A DNA stretch of 64,000 nucleotides from JAIPAN01 sp040403555. GTDB taxonomy: Bacteria > Bacteroidota > Bacteroidia > Sphingobacteriales > Sphingobacteriaceae. Both the position numbers and the translations under genes were made by a program. The stretch spans positions 248,001 through 312,000 of the forward strand of contig JBBAKN010000002.1 of the NCBI GenBank assembly GCA_040403555.1, in the 5' to 3' direction. Shown piece after piece: positions 15,749-24,226 of this stretch. The notes under the pieces are model-generated. The model was given only the letters and a program-made list of their open reading frames with translations, had not been told where the DNA came from and searched no databases. Within the stretch, counting starts at the first letter, position 1. The number at the start of each line of letters is the position of its first letter.

Positions 15749-15980
15749 TTAAATTATAGATGATAAGTTATGTAATACAATAAAAGTAGAAATAATATTG
15801 ATTGGGGTGGGCATAACTAGTGTAGCTATACCGACCCAAGATGACACCCCCTATCCCGAGCAGCCCCAAAAGTAAAAAGAACCGATTGTGCAAACCCCGC
15901 ACCCCTTGGAAAAGTTAAGAATGAGTAAATAGAGGTAAGCTAGATAAAAAAATACTGTCCCCAAAAGTGTCCCCAAGCTA
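15749..15980. other. Intergenic region with GC-rich patch
   Basis: A GC-rich patch at about 15810-15915 (CCCCCTATCCCGAGCAGCCCC within it) stands out from AT-rich surroundings and codes for nothing I can recognise. At 15957-15976 the sequence TGTCCCC occurs twice, ten bases apart. No integrase gene or tRNA-end duplication was found nearby. Confidence 0.4.
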
Positions 15981-16017
15981 AAACAAAAAACCCCTAACTT
16001 GTTGTAAGTTAAGGGTT
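15981..16017 (-). terminator. Terminator of the tRNA-Lys/tRNA-Asp unit
   Basis: On the minus strand CCCTTAACTT pairs with AAGTTAGGGG (one mismatch) around a short loop, followed by a T-rich tract (positions 15990 down to 15981). It lies 16 bases after the 3' end of tRNA-Asp. Confidence 0.75.
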
Positions 16018-16032
16018 TATGCATCTTAATTG

Positions 16033-16106
16033 CGGACCGGACGGGACTCGAACCCGCGACCTCCGCCGTGACAGGGCGGCATTCTAACCAGCTGAACTAC
16101 CGGTCC
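16033..16106 (-). tRNA. tRNA-Asp (GTC)
   Basis: 74 nt, reading leftward. The acceptor stem GGACCGG (16106-16100) pairs with CCGGTCC, with discriminator G. The anticodon loop CTGTCAC gives anticodon GTC (Asp), and the T-loop GGTTCGAGTCC is standard. CCA is not encoded. It lies nine bases after tRNA-Lys in the same transcript. Confidence 0.95.
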
Positions 16107-16115
16107 TAAAAAAAG

Positions 16116-16188
16116 TGATCCCGCTGGGATTCGAACCCAGGACCCCAACATTAAAAGTGTTATGCTCTACCGGCTGAGCTACAAGATC
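16116..16188 (-). tRNA. tRNA-Lys (TTT)
   Basis: 73 nt. The acceptor stem GATCTTG pairs with CGGGATC (with G-U pairs), discriminator A. The anticodon loop CTTTTAA gives TTT (Lys). D-loop AGCCGGTAGAGC and T-arm GGGTTCGAATCC are standard. CCA is not encoded. First of the two-tRNA unit. Confidence 0.95.
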
Positions 16189-16281
16189 ATATTATAAAGA
16201 ACATCTTAAGGGCCAGTTTCCCCAAAAGAGAGGGCAAATATAGCGCATTAAAACAATGTGTGCAACAAATAATGTAAAAAA

Positions 16282-17355
16282 TTAAGCAACCGTACCCTCT
16301 TTCATTTTTTCCGCATTTTCGGCCAATTGTAGCGCATCAATTACATCCTGAATGCTGCCATTCATCACTTCAGGCAAATTATAAATGGTTAAACCAATGC
16401 GGTGTTCGGTAACCCTACCCTGCGGATAATTATAGGTGCGTATTTTAGCAGAACGGTCGCCGGTCGCCACCATAGTTTTACGCTTTTTAGCCATTTCTGC
16501 ATTATTTTTAGCCAATTCCATCTCGTAAATACGGCTACGTAAAACCGATAAAGCCTTATCAAAATTCTTCATCTGCGATTTCTCATCTTGGCATTGCGCC
16601 ACAATACCTGTAGGAATGTGTGTTAAACGAACCGCTGAATAGGTGGTGTTTACCGATTGTCCACCCGGGCCCGAGGAACAAAACAAATCCTTACGGATAT
16701 CGTTCATATTCACCTGCACATCAAACTCATCGGCCTCGGGCAATACCACCACGCTAGCTGCCGAGGTATGCACCCTGCCCTGAGTTTCGGTATCGGGCAC
16801 ACGCTGTACACGGTGCACCCCACTTTCGTATTTCAACTGGCCATAGGCATCTTCGCCCGTTATCTCCAACACCACCTCTTTATAGCCACCTGCCGAACCT
16901 TCCGTTACATCCATCACCTGAATTTTCCAGCCCTTACGCTCACAAAAACGCATGTACATGCGGTACAAATCGCCGGCAAATAAAGCTGCCTCATCGCCAC
17001 CGGTACCCCCACGAATCTCCAAAATAGCATTCTTAGCATCTTCCGGATCTTTCGGAATCAACATCACCCGAATCTCCTCTTCCTTCGCCTCCTTAGCCAC
17101 CAACAAGTCATCCAAGTCCATCTTAGCCATTTCCCGCATTTCTTCATCCTTCTCGGCAGCTAAAATTTGCTTATTGGCCTCAATATTACTCACCAAATTG
17201 CGGTAAATCTTATACTCATCCACAATCTTGGTGAGGTCTTTATATTCCTTATTCAACTGCGCAAAACGCTTCATATCGCTCATCACATCCGGCGAACTCA
17301 ACTCACGCTCTACAGCTTCCCAACGAACCTTAATAGCTTCTAACTTATCTAACAT
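16282..17355 (-). CDS. prfA: Peptide chain release factor 1
   Basis: RF1 reads UAA and UAG stop codons and triggers peptide release on the ribosome. Length (357 aa) is right for the family. The hydrolysis motif is present as SSGPGGQSVNTTYSA (GGQ near residue 231). The N-terminal helical domain and central PCRF domain (EIRGGTGGDEAALFAGD) are complete, and the C-terminal end RVTEHRIG is typical of RF1 rather than RF2. Downstream of lpxH on the same strand. Confidence 0.97.
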   Translation of the reverse strand: MLDKLEAIKVRWEAVERELSSPDVMSDMKRFAQLNKEYKDLTKIVDEYKIYRNLVSNIEANKQILAAEKDEEMREMAKMDLDDLLVAKEAKEEEIRVMLIPKDPEDAKNAILEIRGGTGGDEAALFAGDLYRMYMRFCERKGWKIQVMDVTEGSAGGYKEVVLEITGEDAYGQLKYESGVHRVQRVPDTETQGRVHTSAASVVVLPEADEFDVQVNMNDIRKDLFCSSGPGGQSVNTTYSAVRLTHIPTGIVAQCQDEKSQMKNFDKALSVLRSRIYEMELAKNNAEMAKKRKTMVATGDRSAKIRTYNYPQGRVTEHRIGLTIYNLPEVMNGSIQDVIDALQLAENAEKMKEGTVA

Positions 17356-17414
17356 ATCTTATTTTTTCAGAAAATCAATATCCGTACAATAAAGATCATA
17401 CAGTCCCGCTTTCC

Positions 17415-17432
17415 GTCCCGATAAATCGGGAC
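17415..17432 (-). repeat. Small hairpin between lpxH and prfA
   Basis: GTCCCGA and TCGGGAC form a 7-base stem with a 4-base loop. There is no U-tract on the minus strand, so it may be a processing or read-through element rather than a terminator. Confidence 0.5.
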
Positions 17433-17481
17433 TGCAATCGGGTTTATTAAACCCACAAAAGCGCACAAAAGTAGCTAAAAC

Positions 17482-18222
17482 TTACGACACCAGGGTTAAG
17501 GTCTCCCCATCAAATACCGCATACGATTGGTAATTCATCCATTCGCCCAAATTTACATAGCGGCTGGTAGCACTCAACTGAATATCTAAGGGTAAATGGC
17601 GGTGTCCAAATACAAAATAATCGTAATGGGTATGCTTGAGCACCTCCTTGGCATAAGCCACCAACCACTCCTTGTCTTCGCCTGCAAAAGCTTCATTAGT
17701 TCCACTAGCCACGCGGCTTTTTCTCGAAAAATACGAAGCCAAGCCTATAGCAAAATTGGGATGCAACCGAGCAAACAACCATTGGCAAAACGTACTGCGA
17801 AAAACCTTTTTTAATAGCTTATAACCAGCATCGCCGGGGCCTAAGCCATCGCCATGGTGCAAGTAAAATTTCTTTCCATTGCGTTCCAACACCAACTCAT
17901 CCGACACGATTTTTACCCCCAACTCCTGTTGGAAATAGGTAAACATCCACATATCGTGGTTCCCTTTAAACAAGGTTACCGCAATACCGGCATCAGTTAA
18001 TTCGGCAATTTTAGCCTGCAAACGCACAAAACCCTTCGGGATAACGGTGGCATATTCGAACCAAAAATCAAACACATCGCCCATTAAATATACTTCGGCA
18101 GCATCGGCTTTAATTTTATCCAACCAGGCCACTACTTGGGCTTCCCGCTCTCTGCTTTTGGCATAAGAAGGGGCACCCAAATGAAAATCGGAAGCGAAGT
18201 AAATTTTTTTAGCGGCTTGCAT
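17482..18222 (-). CDS. lpxH: UDP-2,3-diacylglucosamine diphosphatase
   Basis: Calcineurin-like metallophosphoesterase that removes UMP from UDP-2,3-diacylglucosamine to give lipid X in lipid A synthesis, at the inner face of the inner membrane. All metal motifs are in order: ASDFHLG (about 9-15), GDVFDFWFEY, KGNHDMW, HHGDG and FGHRHLP. Length (246 aa) is normal. The start ATG lies only four bases after a TACTTTTG promoter box on the minus strand, so the message is probably leaderless. Confidence 0.9.
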   Translation of the reverse strand: MQAAKKIYFASDFHLGAPSYAKSREREAQVVAWLDKIKADAAEVYLMGDVFDFWFEYATVIPKGFVRLQAKIAELTDAGIAVTLFKGNHDMWMFTYFQQELGVKIVSDELVLERNGKKFYLHHGDGLGPGDAGYKLLKKVFRSTFCQWLFARLHPNFAIGLASYFSRKSRVASGTNEAFAGEDKEWLVAYAKEVLKHTHYDYFVFGHRHLPLDIQLSATSRYVNLGEWMNYQSYAVFDGETLTLVS

Positions 18223-18226
18223 CGTT

Positions 18227-18234
18227 CAAAAGTA
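18227..18234 (-). promoter_or_regulatory. -7 promoter box of lpxH
   Basis: TACTTTTG (minus strand), an exact match to the Bacteroidota TAnnTTTG -7 element, ends four bases before the start codon. Confidence 0.6.
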
Positions 18235-18363
18235 CAGAAAAAAATAATGTCACCCCAGCCGTATCTAGCAAACAAAACAGAGTCAAATAGCCTAGGGCCG
18301 ACAAAACGGCGGGCCAAGGTAAAGGCCTTGTGGGCGGAAGCATCGTTTTGTCTTGATTTTTTA

Positions 18364-18391
18364 TTTCCTTTTTGATCAAGCAAAAAGGAAA
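18364..18391. repeat. Hairpin downstream of polA
   Basis: An 11-base perfect stem, TTTCCTTTTTG (18364-18374) with CAAAAAGGAAA (18381-18391), loop ATCAAG. It lies 15 bases after the polA stop and may stabilise the 3' end or end transcription. The adjoining stretch 18245-18345 is GC-rich (GGGCCGACAAAACGGCGGGCC) and looks like a dispersed intergenic element. Confidence 0.6.
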
Positions 18392-18405
18392 AGAAGATTA
18401 AAAAA

Positions 18406-21237
18406 TTAATGCGCCTCCAGCCAGTTCGTACCCTCACCAATTTCAACTTCAATGGGCACATTTACGGGCATGGCGTTTACCATCCTATGGTGAATAATGA
18501 ATTTTAACTTTTCTACTTCTCCCTTGGGTACATCAAACACCAATTCATCATGCACCTGCATGGTCATACGGGCGGCTAACTTTTGATCTATGATATCTTG
18601 GTGAATGCGAATCATGGCCAGCTTAATCATATCGGCTGCCGAACCTTGTATGGGGGCATTAATGGCATTTCGTTCGGCAAAGCCACGCACCGTTGCATTT
18701 TGCGAATTGATATCACGCAAGTAGCGTCTACGGCCCATGATGGTTTGTACATAGCCGTGTTCTCGGGCAAAAATCATAGTATCTTGCATGTAGCGTTTTA
18801 CGCCGGGGTATTGTTGAAAGTAATTGTCAATAATCTCAGCTGCTTCTTTTCTCGGAATGCCTAAGTTTTGAGAAAGTCCGAAGGCTGATTGGCCATAAAT
18901 AATTCCAAAGTTTACCGCCTTGGCATTTCTACGTTGGGTAGCATCTACTTCGGCCAAAGGCACGCCATACACTTTTGCCGCCGTAGCGGTATGAATATCT
19001 AAGCCTTGAGCAAAAGCCTCTAACATATTGGCATCTTTACTAATTTCGGCAATTAAGCGCAACTCAATTTGCGAATAATCGGCAGATAGCAACACGTGGT
19101 TGGCATCTCTCGGGATAAAGGCCTTGCGCACTTCCCGACCACGTTCGGTACGCACCGGAATGTTTTGCAAATTGGGGTTATTGGAACTCAACCTGCCCGT
19201 AGCCGCTACGGCTTGGTTATAAGAAGTATGTATGCGACCCGTTCTCGGGTTAAGTAATTGCGGCAAGGCATCTACATAGGTCGATTTTAATTTTTGTAAT
19301 TGGCGGAAATCTAAAATATCCTGCACAATATCGCTCTTATGGGCCAAGGCCGATAAAACATCTTCGCCGGTTTGGTATTGGCCGGTTTTGGTCTTTTTGG
19401 CTTTGGGGTCTAGCTGCAATTTATCGAACAGCACTTCGCCCAATTGTTTAGGCGATGCAATGTTAAAGCGGACTCCTGCTTTTTCGTAAATGGTTTTTTC
19501 TAATTGAGCAATATCTATCTCTAACTGCTTGGATAATTCGTGGAGTGCTGCGGTATCTAATGAAACGCCTTCCCGTTCCATATCGGCAAGTACATACACC
19601 AAGGGGTGTTCCATATCGGCCAATAAGGTATCGCCATTTACGGGCTGCAGCAGCGGTTCAAAAGCCTGTTTCAACTGCAGGGTAATGTCGGCATCTTCGG
19701 CGGCGTATTCGGTAATTTTATCAAAAGGCACATCTCTCATGCTGCCTTGCCCTTTGCCTTTGGCACCAATTAAGCTGGTGATGGGAATGGGCGTATAGCC
19801 TAAATAGTTTTCGGCTAAAATATCCATACCGTGGCGACTATCGGGGTCGAGCACGTAATGCGCCAACATGGTATCAAATAATTTTCCTTGTACCTCAAGG
19901 CCGTAATTTTTCAATACCAAAATATCAAACTTAATGTTTTGACCAATTTTACCAATGGCCGGATTTTCTAAAATGGGCTTAAAAAACGAAAGCAATTGCA
20001 CACAGGCTTGACGGTTTTCGGGAGCAGGAACGTACCAGGCTTCTCCGGGTTTAATGGCAAAAGAAAGGCCGACCAATTCGCAATTATTGGCATCGGTGCC
20101 GGTAGTTTCGGTATCGAAACAAATTTCCGATTGGGCTGCCAAAAGGCTAATTAAGTTGGCTTGTTTATCTAGGGTATCTGCCAAATGATAGCTATGTGGC
20201 GTATTTTCAGCGTTCTTAGCCACTTTCATCGGCTCATCAAAAGCATCTAAATGCAATTGTTTGCTCACTACTTTTTCTATATCCACCGTATTGCCAAACA
20301 AATCGGTTTGGGCAGCGTGATGCACCGGGGCTGCGGCACTGCTTACTGGATTGGCTGCAACGCTAAACTCTTCGCCAAAAACTCTACGACCTAAGGTTCT
20401 AAATTCGAGCTCGGCAAATAAAGGTTCTAGCAGACTGCGGTCGGGCTCTTCAATTAATAAGCTTTGCGGATCAAGTGCCACGGGGGCGTCTAAAATAATG
20501 GTAGCTAATTTTTTGGAAAGCAGACCTTGTTGCGCAAAATTTTCTACGTTTTCACGCATTTTGCCTTTTAACTCGTGGCTGTGGGCAATGATGTTTTCCA
20601 TAGAGCCGTACTGCTTAATAAGCAGCTTGGCTGTTTTTTCGCCAATTCCCGGAATGCCCGGAATGTTATCTACCGCATCGCCCCAAAGGCCTAAAATATC
20701 AATTACTTGATCTATCCGATCTATCTCCCATTTGGCCAACACCTCTTTTACGCCCATAATTTCTACATCGTTACCCATACGGGCCGGCTTGTAAATAAAA
20801 ATGTTTTCGGAAACGAGTTGCGCAAAATCTTTATCGGGGGTCATGCAGAAAACGGTGAAGCCTTCTTGCTCTGCTTTTTTAGCTAGAGTACCAATTACGT
20901 CGTCGGCTTCGTAGCCATCGGAACTAATTACGGGAATGTTAAAGCCTTCTATTAAACGAATAATGTAGGGAATGGCGGTAGCCAAATCTTCGGGCATGGC
21001 TTCGCGATGGGCTTTGTAGGCTGCGAATTCTATATGGCGTTCGGTGGGTGCCGAGGTATCAAATACCACGGCCATATGGCTTGGTTTTTCTTTTTTGAGC
21101 ACCTCCAAGAGCGTATTGGTAAAACCCATTACGGCCGATGTATTTAACCCGGCTGCGGTATAACGAGGGTTTTTACTGAATGCAAAGTGCGCCCGATAGA
21201 TGAGGGCAAAGGCGTCTAAAAGAAATAATTTTTTCAT
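18406..21237 (-). CDS. polA: DNA polymerase I
   Basis: Repair and Okazaki-fragment polymerase, 943 aa. It has the full three-part layout: 5' nuclease (1-~290, DGYEADDVIGTLA, GIPGIGEKTA), a 3'-5' exonuclease that keeps its catalytic acids (ICFDTETTGTD near 370), and the polymerase domain with motif A (LSADYSQIELRL), motif B (RRNAKAVNFGIIYG) and motif C (QVHDELVF). Proofreading should therefore be active. A 6-base hairpin and a TAAATTTG box lie upstream of the start. Confidence 0.98.
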   Translation of the reverse strand: MKKLFLLDAFALIYRAHFAFSKNPRYTAAGLNTSAVMGFTNTLLEVLKKEKPSHMAVVFDTSAPTERHIEFAAYKAHREAMPEDLATAIPYIIRLIEGFNIPVISSDGYEADDVIGTLAKKAEQEGFTVFCMTPDKDFAQLVSENIFIYKPARMGNDVEIMGVKEVLAKWEIDRIDQVIDILGLWGDAVDNIPGIPGIGEKTAKLLIKQYGSMENIIAHSHELKGKMRENVENFAQQGLLSKKLATIILDAPVALDPQSLLIEEPDRSLLEPLFAELEFRTLGRRVFGEEFSVAANPVSSAAAPVHHAAQTDLFGNTVDIEKVVSKQLHLDAFDEPMKVAKNAENTPHSYHLADTLDKQANLISLLAAQSEICFDTETTGTDANNCELVGLSFAIKPGEAWYVPAPENRQACVQLLSFFKPILENPAIGKIGQNIKFDILVLKNYGLEVQGKLFDTMLAHYVLDPDSRHGMDILAENYLGYTPIPITSLIGAKGKGQGSMRDVPFDKITEYAAEDADITLQLKQAFEPLLQPVNGDTLLADMEHPLVYVLADMEREGVSLDTAALHELSKQLEIDIAQLEKTIYEKAGVRFNIASPKQLGEVLFDKLQLDPKAKKTKTGQYQTGEDVLSALAHKSDIVQDILDFRQLQKLKSTYVDALPQLLNPRTGRIHTSYNQAVAATGRLSSNNPNLQNIPVRTERGREVRKAFIPRDANHVLLSADYSQIELRLIAEISKDANMLEAFAQGLDIHTATAAKVYGVPLAEVDATQRRNAKAVNFGIIYGQSAFGLSQNLGIPRKEAAEIIDNYFQQYPGVKRYMQDTMIFAREHGYVQTIMGRRRYLRDINSQNATVRGFAERNAINAPIQGSAADMIKLAMIRIHQDIIDQKLAARMTMQVHDELVFDVPKGEVEKLKFIIHHRMVNAMPVNVPIEVEIGEGTNWLEAH

Positions 21238-21247
21238 GTATACAAGT

Positions 21248-21276
21248 GCTTGCCAAAGCGCAAGCTTCCAAATTTA
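21248..21276 (-). promoter_or_regulatory. polA -7 box and leader hairpin
   Basis: TAAATTTG (minus strand, 21269-21276) matches the Bacteroidota -7 element. Between it and the ATG, GCTTGC at 21248-21253 pairs with GCAAGC at 21260-21265, so the short leader can fold into a hairpin. Confidence 0.5.
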
Positions 21277-21302
21277 ATAATTGGCGGTGTAATAACGGGT
21301 TT

Positions 21303-21872
21303 TTATTTCCTACAGATACAATCTACCAGATGATCATTTACCATGCCGGTGGCTTGCATGTGGGCATAGCATATAGTGGTGCCAAAAAATTTAATGCCTC
21401 GTTTTTTGAGGTCTTTGGCAATTTTATCGGAAAGTTCGGTACGGGCGGGTACTTCTTTTAAACTTTTCCACTGGTTTACAATCGGCTTTTTTTCGGGAAG
21501 ATATCCCCAAATAAATTCGGAAAAACTCCCAAATTCTTTTTGAATGTCTAAAAAAATTTGGGCATTGCGAATGGTGGATTGTATTTTTAATCGGTTGCGG
21601 ATAATGCCGTTGTCTTGCATCAAGCGTTCCGCATCAGCGGGGTTAAATTGAGCCACTCTAACCGGATCGAAATTCGCAAAGGCTTTGCGGTAACCTTCTC
21701 TGCGGCGTAAAATGGTTATCCAGCTTAAGCCAGCTTGCGCCCCTTCTAGCACTAAAAATTCAAACAAGGTGCGATCGTCGTACACCGGTTTTCCCCATTC
21801 TTCATCGTGGTATTTTACGTACAAGGGGTCGGTACCGCACCAGCCGCATCTTACTATCGAATCGGAAGTCAT
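21303..21872 (-). CDS. tag: DNA-3-methyladenine glycosylase I
   Basis: Base-excision enzyme that removes 3-methyladenine from DNA. Length (189 aa) and motifs are those of the Tag family: RCGWCGTDPLYVKYHDEEWG at the start with the zinc Cys pair and substrate-pocket residues, LEGAQAGLSW in the middle, and the C-terminal zinc ligands in CYAHMQATGMVNDH and CICRK. It is followed on the same strand by an AhpD-like protein, an alkyltransferase-like protein and trmB, a loose group dealing with alkyl damage and methylation. Confidence 0.95.
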   Translation of the reverse strand: MTSDSIVRCGWCGTDPLYVKYHDEEWGKPVYDDRTLFEFLVLEGAQAGLSWITILRRREGYRKAFANFDPVRVAQFNPADAERLMQDNGIIRNRLKIQSTIRNAQIFLDIQKEFGSFSEFIWGYLPEKKPIVNQWKSLKEVPARTELSDKIAKDLKKRGIKFFGTTICYAHMQATGMVNDHLVDCICRK

Positions 21873-21906
21873 GAATTCTTTTTAGAAAATAGTTGAAAAC
21901 TCAGAC

Positions 21907-22248
21907 TTATGCATTTAGCTCATCCCAATACTCTACCGCTCTGCGGTAGTGTGGAATTACAATAGAACCGCCCACTAAATTGGCAATCATAAAAATCTCG
22001 TTCATTTCTTCGGAGTTTACCCCGGCTTCGTGGCACTTGCCCAAATGATATTTAATGCAATCGTCGCAACGCAATACCATAGAGGCTACCAAGCCCAACA
22101 TTTCTTTGGTTTTTACATCCAAAGCGCCATCGGCATAGGTGGTAGTATCGAGCGCAAAAAACCGTTTGATATTGGTATTTGCACTTTCCATAATCCGATC
22201 GTTCATTCGGTTACGGTAGTCGTTAAATTCGTTTACTAATTTTCCCAT
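21907..22248 (-). CDS. AhpD/carboxymuconolactone decarboxylase-like protein
   Basis: 113-residue all-helical protein with the AhpD redox signature CDDCIKYH (CxxC followed by His), as in alkylhydroperoxidase-like proteins of the CMD family. Members act as small thiol peroxidases or redox partners; the real substrate is not predictable. Placed between tag and the alkyltransferase-like gene on the same strand (9 bases from the latter), so possibly part of one damage-response unit. Confidence 0.85.
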   Translation of the reverse strand: MGKLVNEFNDYRNRMNDRIMESANTNIKRFFALDTTTYADGALDVKTKEMLGLVASMVLRCDDCIKYHLGKCHEAGVNSEEMNEIFMIANLVGGSIVIPHYRRAVEYWDELNA

Positions 22249-22257
22249 GGCTTAAAT

Positions 22258-22599
22258 TTACGCTTCTAAATCTAATTCTAAAGAAGGATCCCAAAATAGA
22301 GATTTAAAATCTGTTACTTTATCGGTGCACACCCGCACTCCTTCAGCTTCGAGCAATTCTTGCATGCGGCTGGGGCTCTCAAAATGAAATTTACCCGTGA
22401 GCAAACCTTGGCGATTGACCACCCGATGAGCCGGCACCGGTGGATACACGGTATGAGCCCCGTTCATGGCATAACCTACCATTCGCGACGAACCTTTGCT
22501 ACCCAAATAGGCTGCAATGGTTCCATAGGAAGTTACCCTGCCCCGCGGAATTAAGCGGACCACTTGATATACTTGCTCAAAAAAATCAGCTCTTTCCAT
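22258..22599 (-). CDS. Alkyltransferase-like protein (ATL)
   Basis: Short homologue of the C-terminal domain of O6-alkylguanine-DNA alkyltransferase. The active-site sequence is VPAHRV (residues 55-60): Ala57 takes the place of the alkyl-accepting Cys of the usual PCHRV. It keeps the SSRMVGYAMN arginine-finger segment and the winged-helix part GRVTSYGTIAAYLG. It should therefore bind O6-alkylguanine without repairing it and flag the lesion for nucleotide excision repair, as known for ATL proteins. Its ATG shares a base with the trmB stop (22599). Confidence 0.9.
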   Translation of the reverse strand: MERADFFEQVYQVVRLIPRGRVTSYGTIAAYLGSKGSSRMVGYAMNGAHTVYPPVPAHRVVNRQGLLTGKFHFESPSRMQELLEAEGVRVCTDKVTDFKSLFWDPSLELDLEA

Positions 22600-23249
22600 T
22601 AGGCAAAACTAAAGCGTACGTAATTGATGTTTTTATGGTGGGTCAAGTATTTTTTCTCGTAATAGGTTTTTATCGATAACACCTCGTCTACCAAATTAGA
22701 ACGGTATAAATCTTCGGTGCGTACGTGTAGCTTTAAGCCAAGCTGATCAATGGTCTCTAGTGTAAAGGCATAAAAATCGTCGTTATCTGTTTTTAAATTG
22801 ATAGGGGCCGATTCTTGAAGAATCACTTTATATTTTTCTAAAAATCGAGGTGCTGTTAGGCGTTTTTTCTCCCGGCTCAGTTGTGGCTGCGGATCGGGAA
22901 ATGTAATCCAGATTTCGCTCACTTCATCGGCATCAAAATAGTCTAGTATGTGTTCTATTTGAATGCGTAAAAAGGCCACGTTATCAATACCCTCTTCCAT
23001 AGCAGTTTTAGCACCACGCCAAATTCGGTTGCCTTTATAATCTATGCCAATAAAGTTTTTTGCTGGAAATAATTGCGCCAAGTTTACGGTATACTCTCCT
23101 TTTCCACAAGCCAACTCCAATACTAAGGAAGCAGTATTTTTAAAATGCGTTGTACTCCAGCTGCCTTTTAATGCTTTTCCGGCATCTAATTCGTATACAT
23201 TGGCGAATGTTTCTATTTCTGCAAACTTGCGAAGTTTATCTTTACCCAT
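22599..23249 (-). CDS. trmB: tRNA (guanine-N7-)-methyltransferase
   Basis: SAM-dependent enzyme that makes m7G46 in the tRNA variable loop. The Rossmann core is intact: LVLELACGKGEYTVNLAQ (about 44-61) for SAM, then IGIDYKGNRIWRGA, and the family signature WITFPDPQPQLSREKKRL near 120. Length (216 aa) fits. The gene diverges from the GDP-fucose synthase gene; a TATTTTTG box on its strand lies 19 bases before the ATG and the opposite gene's box is adjacent. Confidence 0.95.
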   Translation of the reverse strand: MGKDKLRKFAEIETFANVYELDAGKALKGSWSTTHFKNTASLVLELACGKGEYTVNLAQLFPAKNFIGIDYKGNRIWRGAKTAMEEGIDNVAFLRIQIEHILDYFDADEVSEIWITFPDPQPQLSREKKRLTAPRFLEKYKVILQESAPINLKTDNDDFYAFTLETIDQLGLKLHVRTEDLYRSNLVDEVLSIKTYYEKKYLTHHKNINYVRFSFA

Positions 23250-23267
23250 GGCATTAGTTTAGGGCAA

Positions 23268-23287
23268 CAAAAATAGTTTTATCTTTG
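23268..23287. promoter_or_regulatory. Adjacent divergent -7 boxes (trmB and fcl)
   Basis: TATTTTTG for trmB lies on the minus strand at 23268-23275, and TATCTTTG for the fucose synthase gene lies on the plus strand at 23280-23287. Both match TAnnTTTG. With only four bases between them, the two transcription units may compete for RNA polymerase. Confidence 0.55.
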
Positions 23288-23295
23288 AAGCAACC

Positions 23296-24222
23296 GTGGA
23301 AAAAAACGCAAAAATATATGTAGCCGGTCATCGGGGGATGGTAGGCTCGGCTATTTTAAGAAAATTACAGGCCGAAGGCTATAGCAATTTGGTCATTCGC
23401 AGTTCGCAAGAACTCGATTTACGCAACCAACAAGCCGTAGCCGATTTTTTTGCCAGCGAAAAACCAGACTTTGTTTTTTTAGCTGCTGCCAAAGTAGGTG
23501 GCATTGTAGCAAACAATACCTATCGGGCCGATTTTTTGTATGAAAATTTGGCCATACAAAACAACGTGATACACCAAGCATACCTCCATGAGGTTAAAAA
23601 ATTGCTGTTTTTAGGTTCTAGTTGCATCTACCCAAAATTAGCACCACAACCCTTAAAAGAAGAGTACTTATTAACGGGTTTGTTGGAACCAACCAACGAA
23701 CCCTACGCCATTGCCAAAATTGCCGGCATTAAATTATGTGATGCCTACCGCGATCAGTATGGCTGTAATTTTATTTCGGTTATGCCAACCAATTTGTATG
23801 GCTATAACGATAATTACCACCCAGAAAATTCGCATGTATTACCTGCTTTAATTCGCAAATTTCACGAAGCTAAAACAAGCGGTGGCGCTAGTGTAAGTGT
23901 TTGGGGTACGGGCAGCCCGCTAAGAGAGTTTTTATTTGCCGACGACTTGGCCGATGCCTGCTATTTTTTAATGCAAGAATACAACGAAGCCGGTTTGGTA
24001 AACATTGGCACAGGCCACGATTTGAGCATTAAAGATTTAGCATTATTAGTAAAAGAGGTAGTGGGTTTTACAGGCGATTTGGTGTTTGACAGCAGCAAAC
24101 CTGATGGCACTCCCCGCAAACTATTGGATGTTTCTAAATTGCATACACTTGGTTGGAAACATCGTATTGAATTACTAGAAGGATTGGCCTTGGCCTATCA
24201 AGATTTCCTAAAAAAATTATAA
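23296..24222 (+). CDS. fcl: GDP-L-fucose synthase
   Basis: NADPH-dependent epimerase-reductase that converts GDP-4-keto-6-deoxymannose to GDP-L-fucose for surface polysaccharide. NADP motif GHRGMVGSAI at residues 11-20, catalytic GSSCIYP and the SDR-type YAIAK, all in place. Start is GTG at 23296, eight bases after a TATCTTTG promoter box, so there is almost no leader. No GDP-mannose dehydratase lies nearby. The M28 peptidase gene follows five bases after the stop region, on the same strand. Confidence 0.93.
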   Translation: MEKNAKIYVAGHRGMVGSAILRKLQAEGYSNLVIRSSQELDLRNQQAVADFFASEKPDFVFLAAAKVGGIVANNTYRADFLYENLAIQNNVIHQAYLHEVKKLLFLGSSCIYPKLAPQPLKEEYLLTGLLEPTNEPYAIAKIAGIKLCDAYRDQYGCNFISVMPTNLYGYNDNYHPENSHVLPALIRKFHEAKTSGGASVSVWGTGSPLREFLFADDLADACYFLMQEYNEAGLVNIGTGHDLSIKDLALLVKEVVGFTGDLVFDSSKPDGTPRKLLDVSKLHTLGWKHRIELLEGLALAYQDFLKKL

Positions 24223-24226
24223 AAAC

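Noticed and set aside
15957..16110. Integrative-element attachment site in tRNA-Asp
   Set aside because: No integrase and no repeated tRNA 3' end was found in the window.
18132..18461. Open frames on both strands around the lpxH-polA gap
   Set aside because: They overlap the ends of two well-supported genes and read into a GC-rich intergenic element; shadows.
22258..22599. Active methylguanine-DNA methyltransferase
   Set aside because: The acceptor Cys is replaced by Ala.
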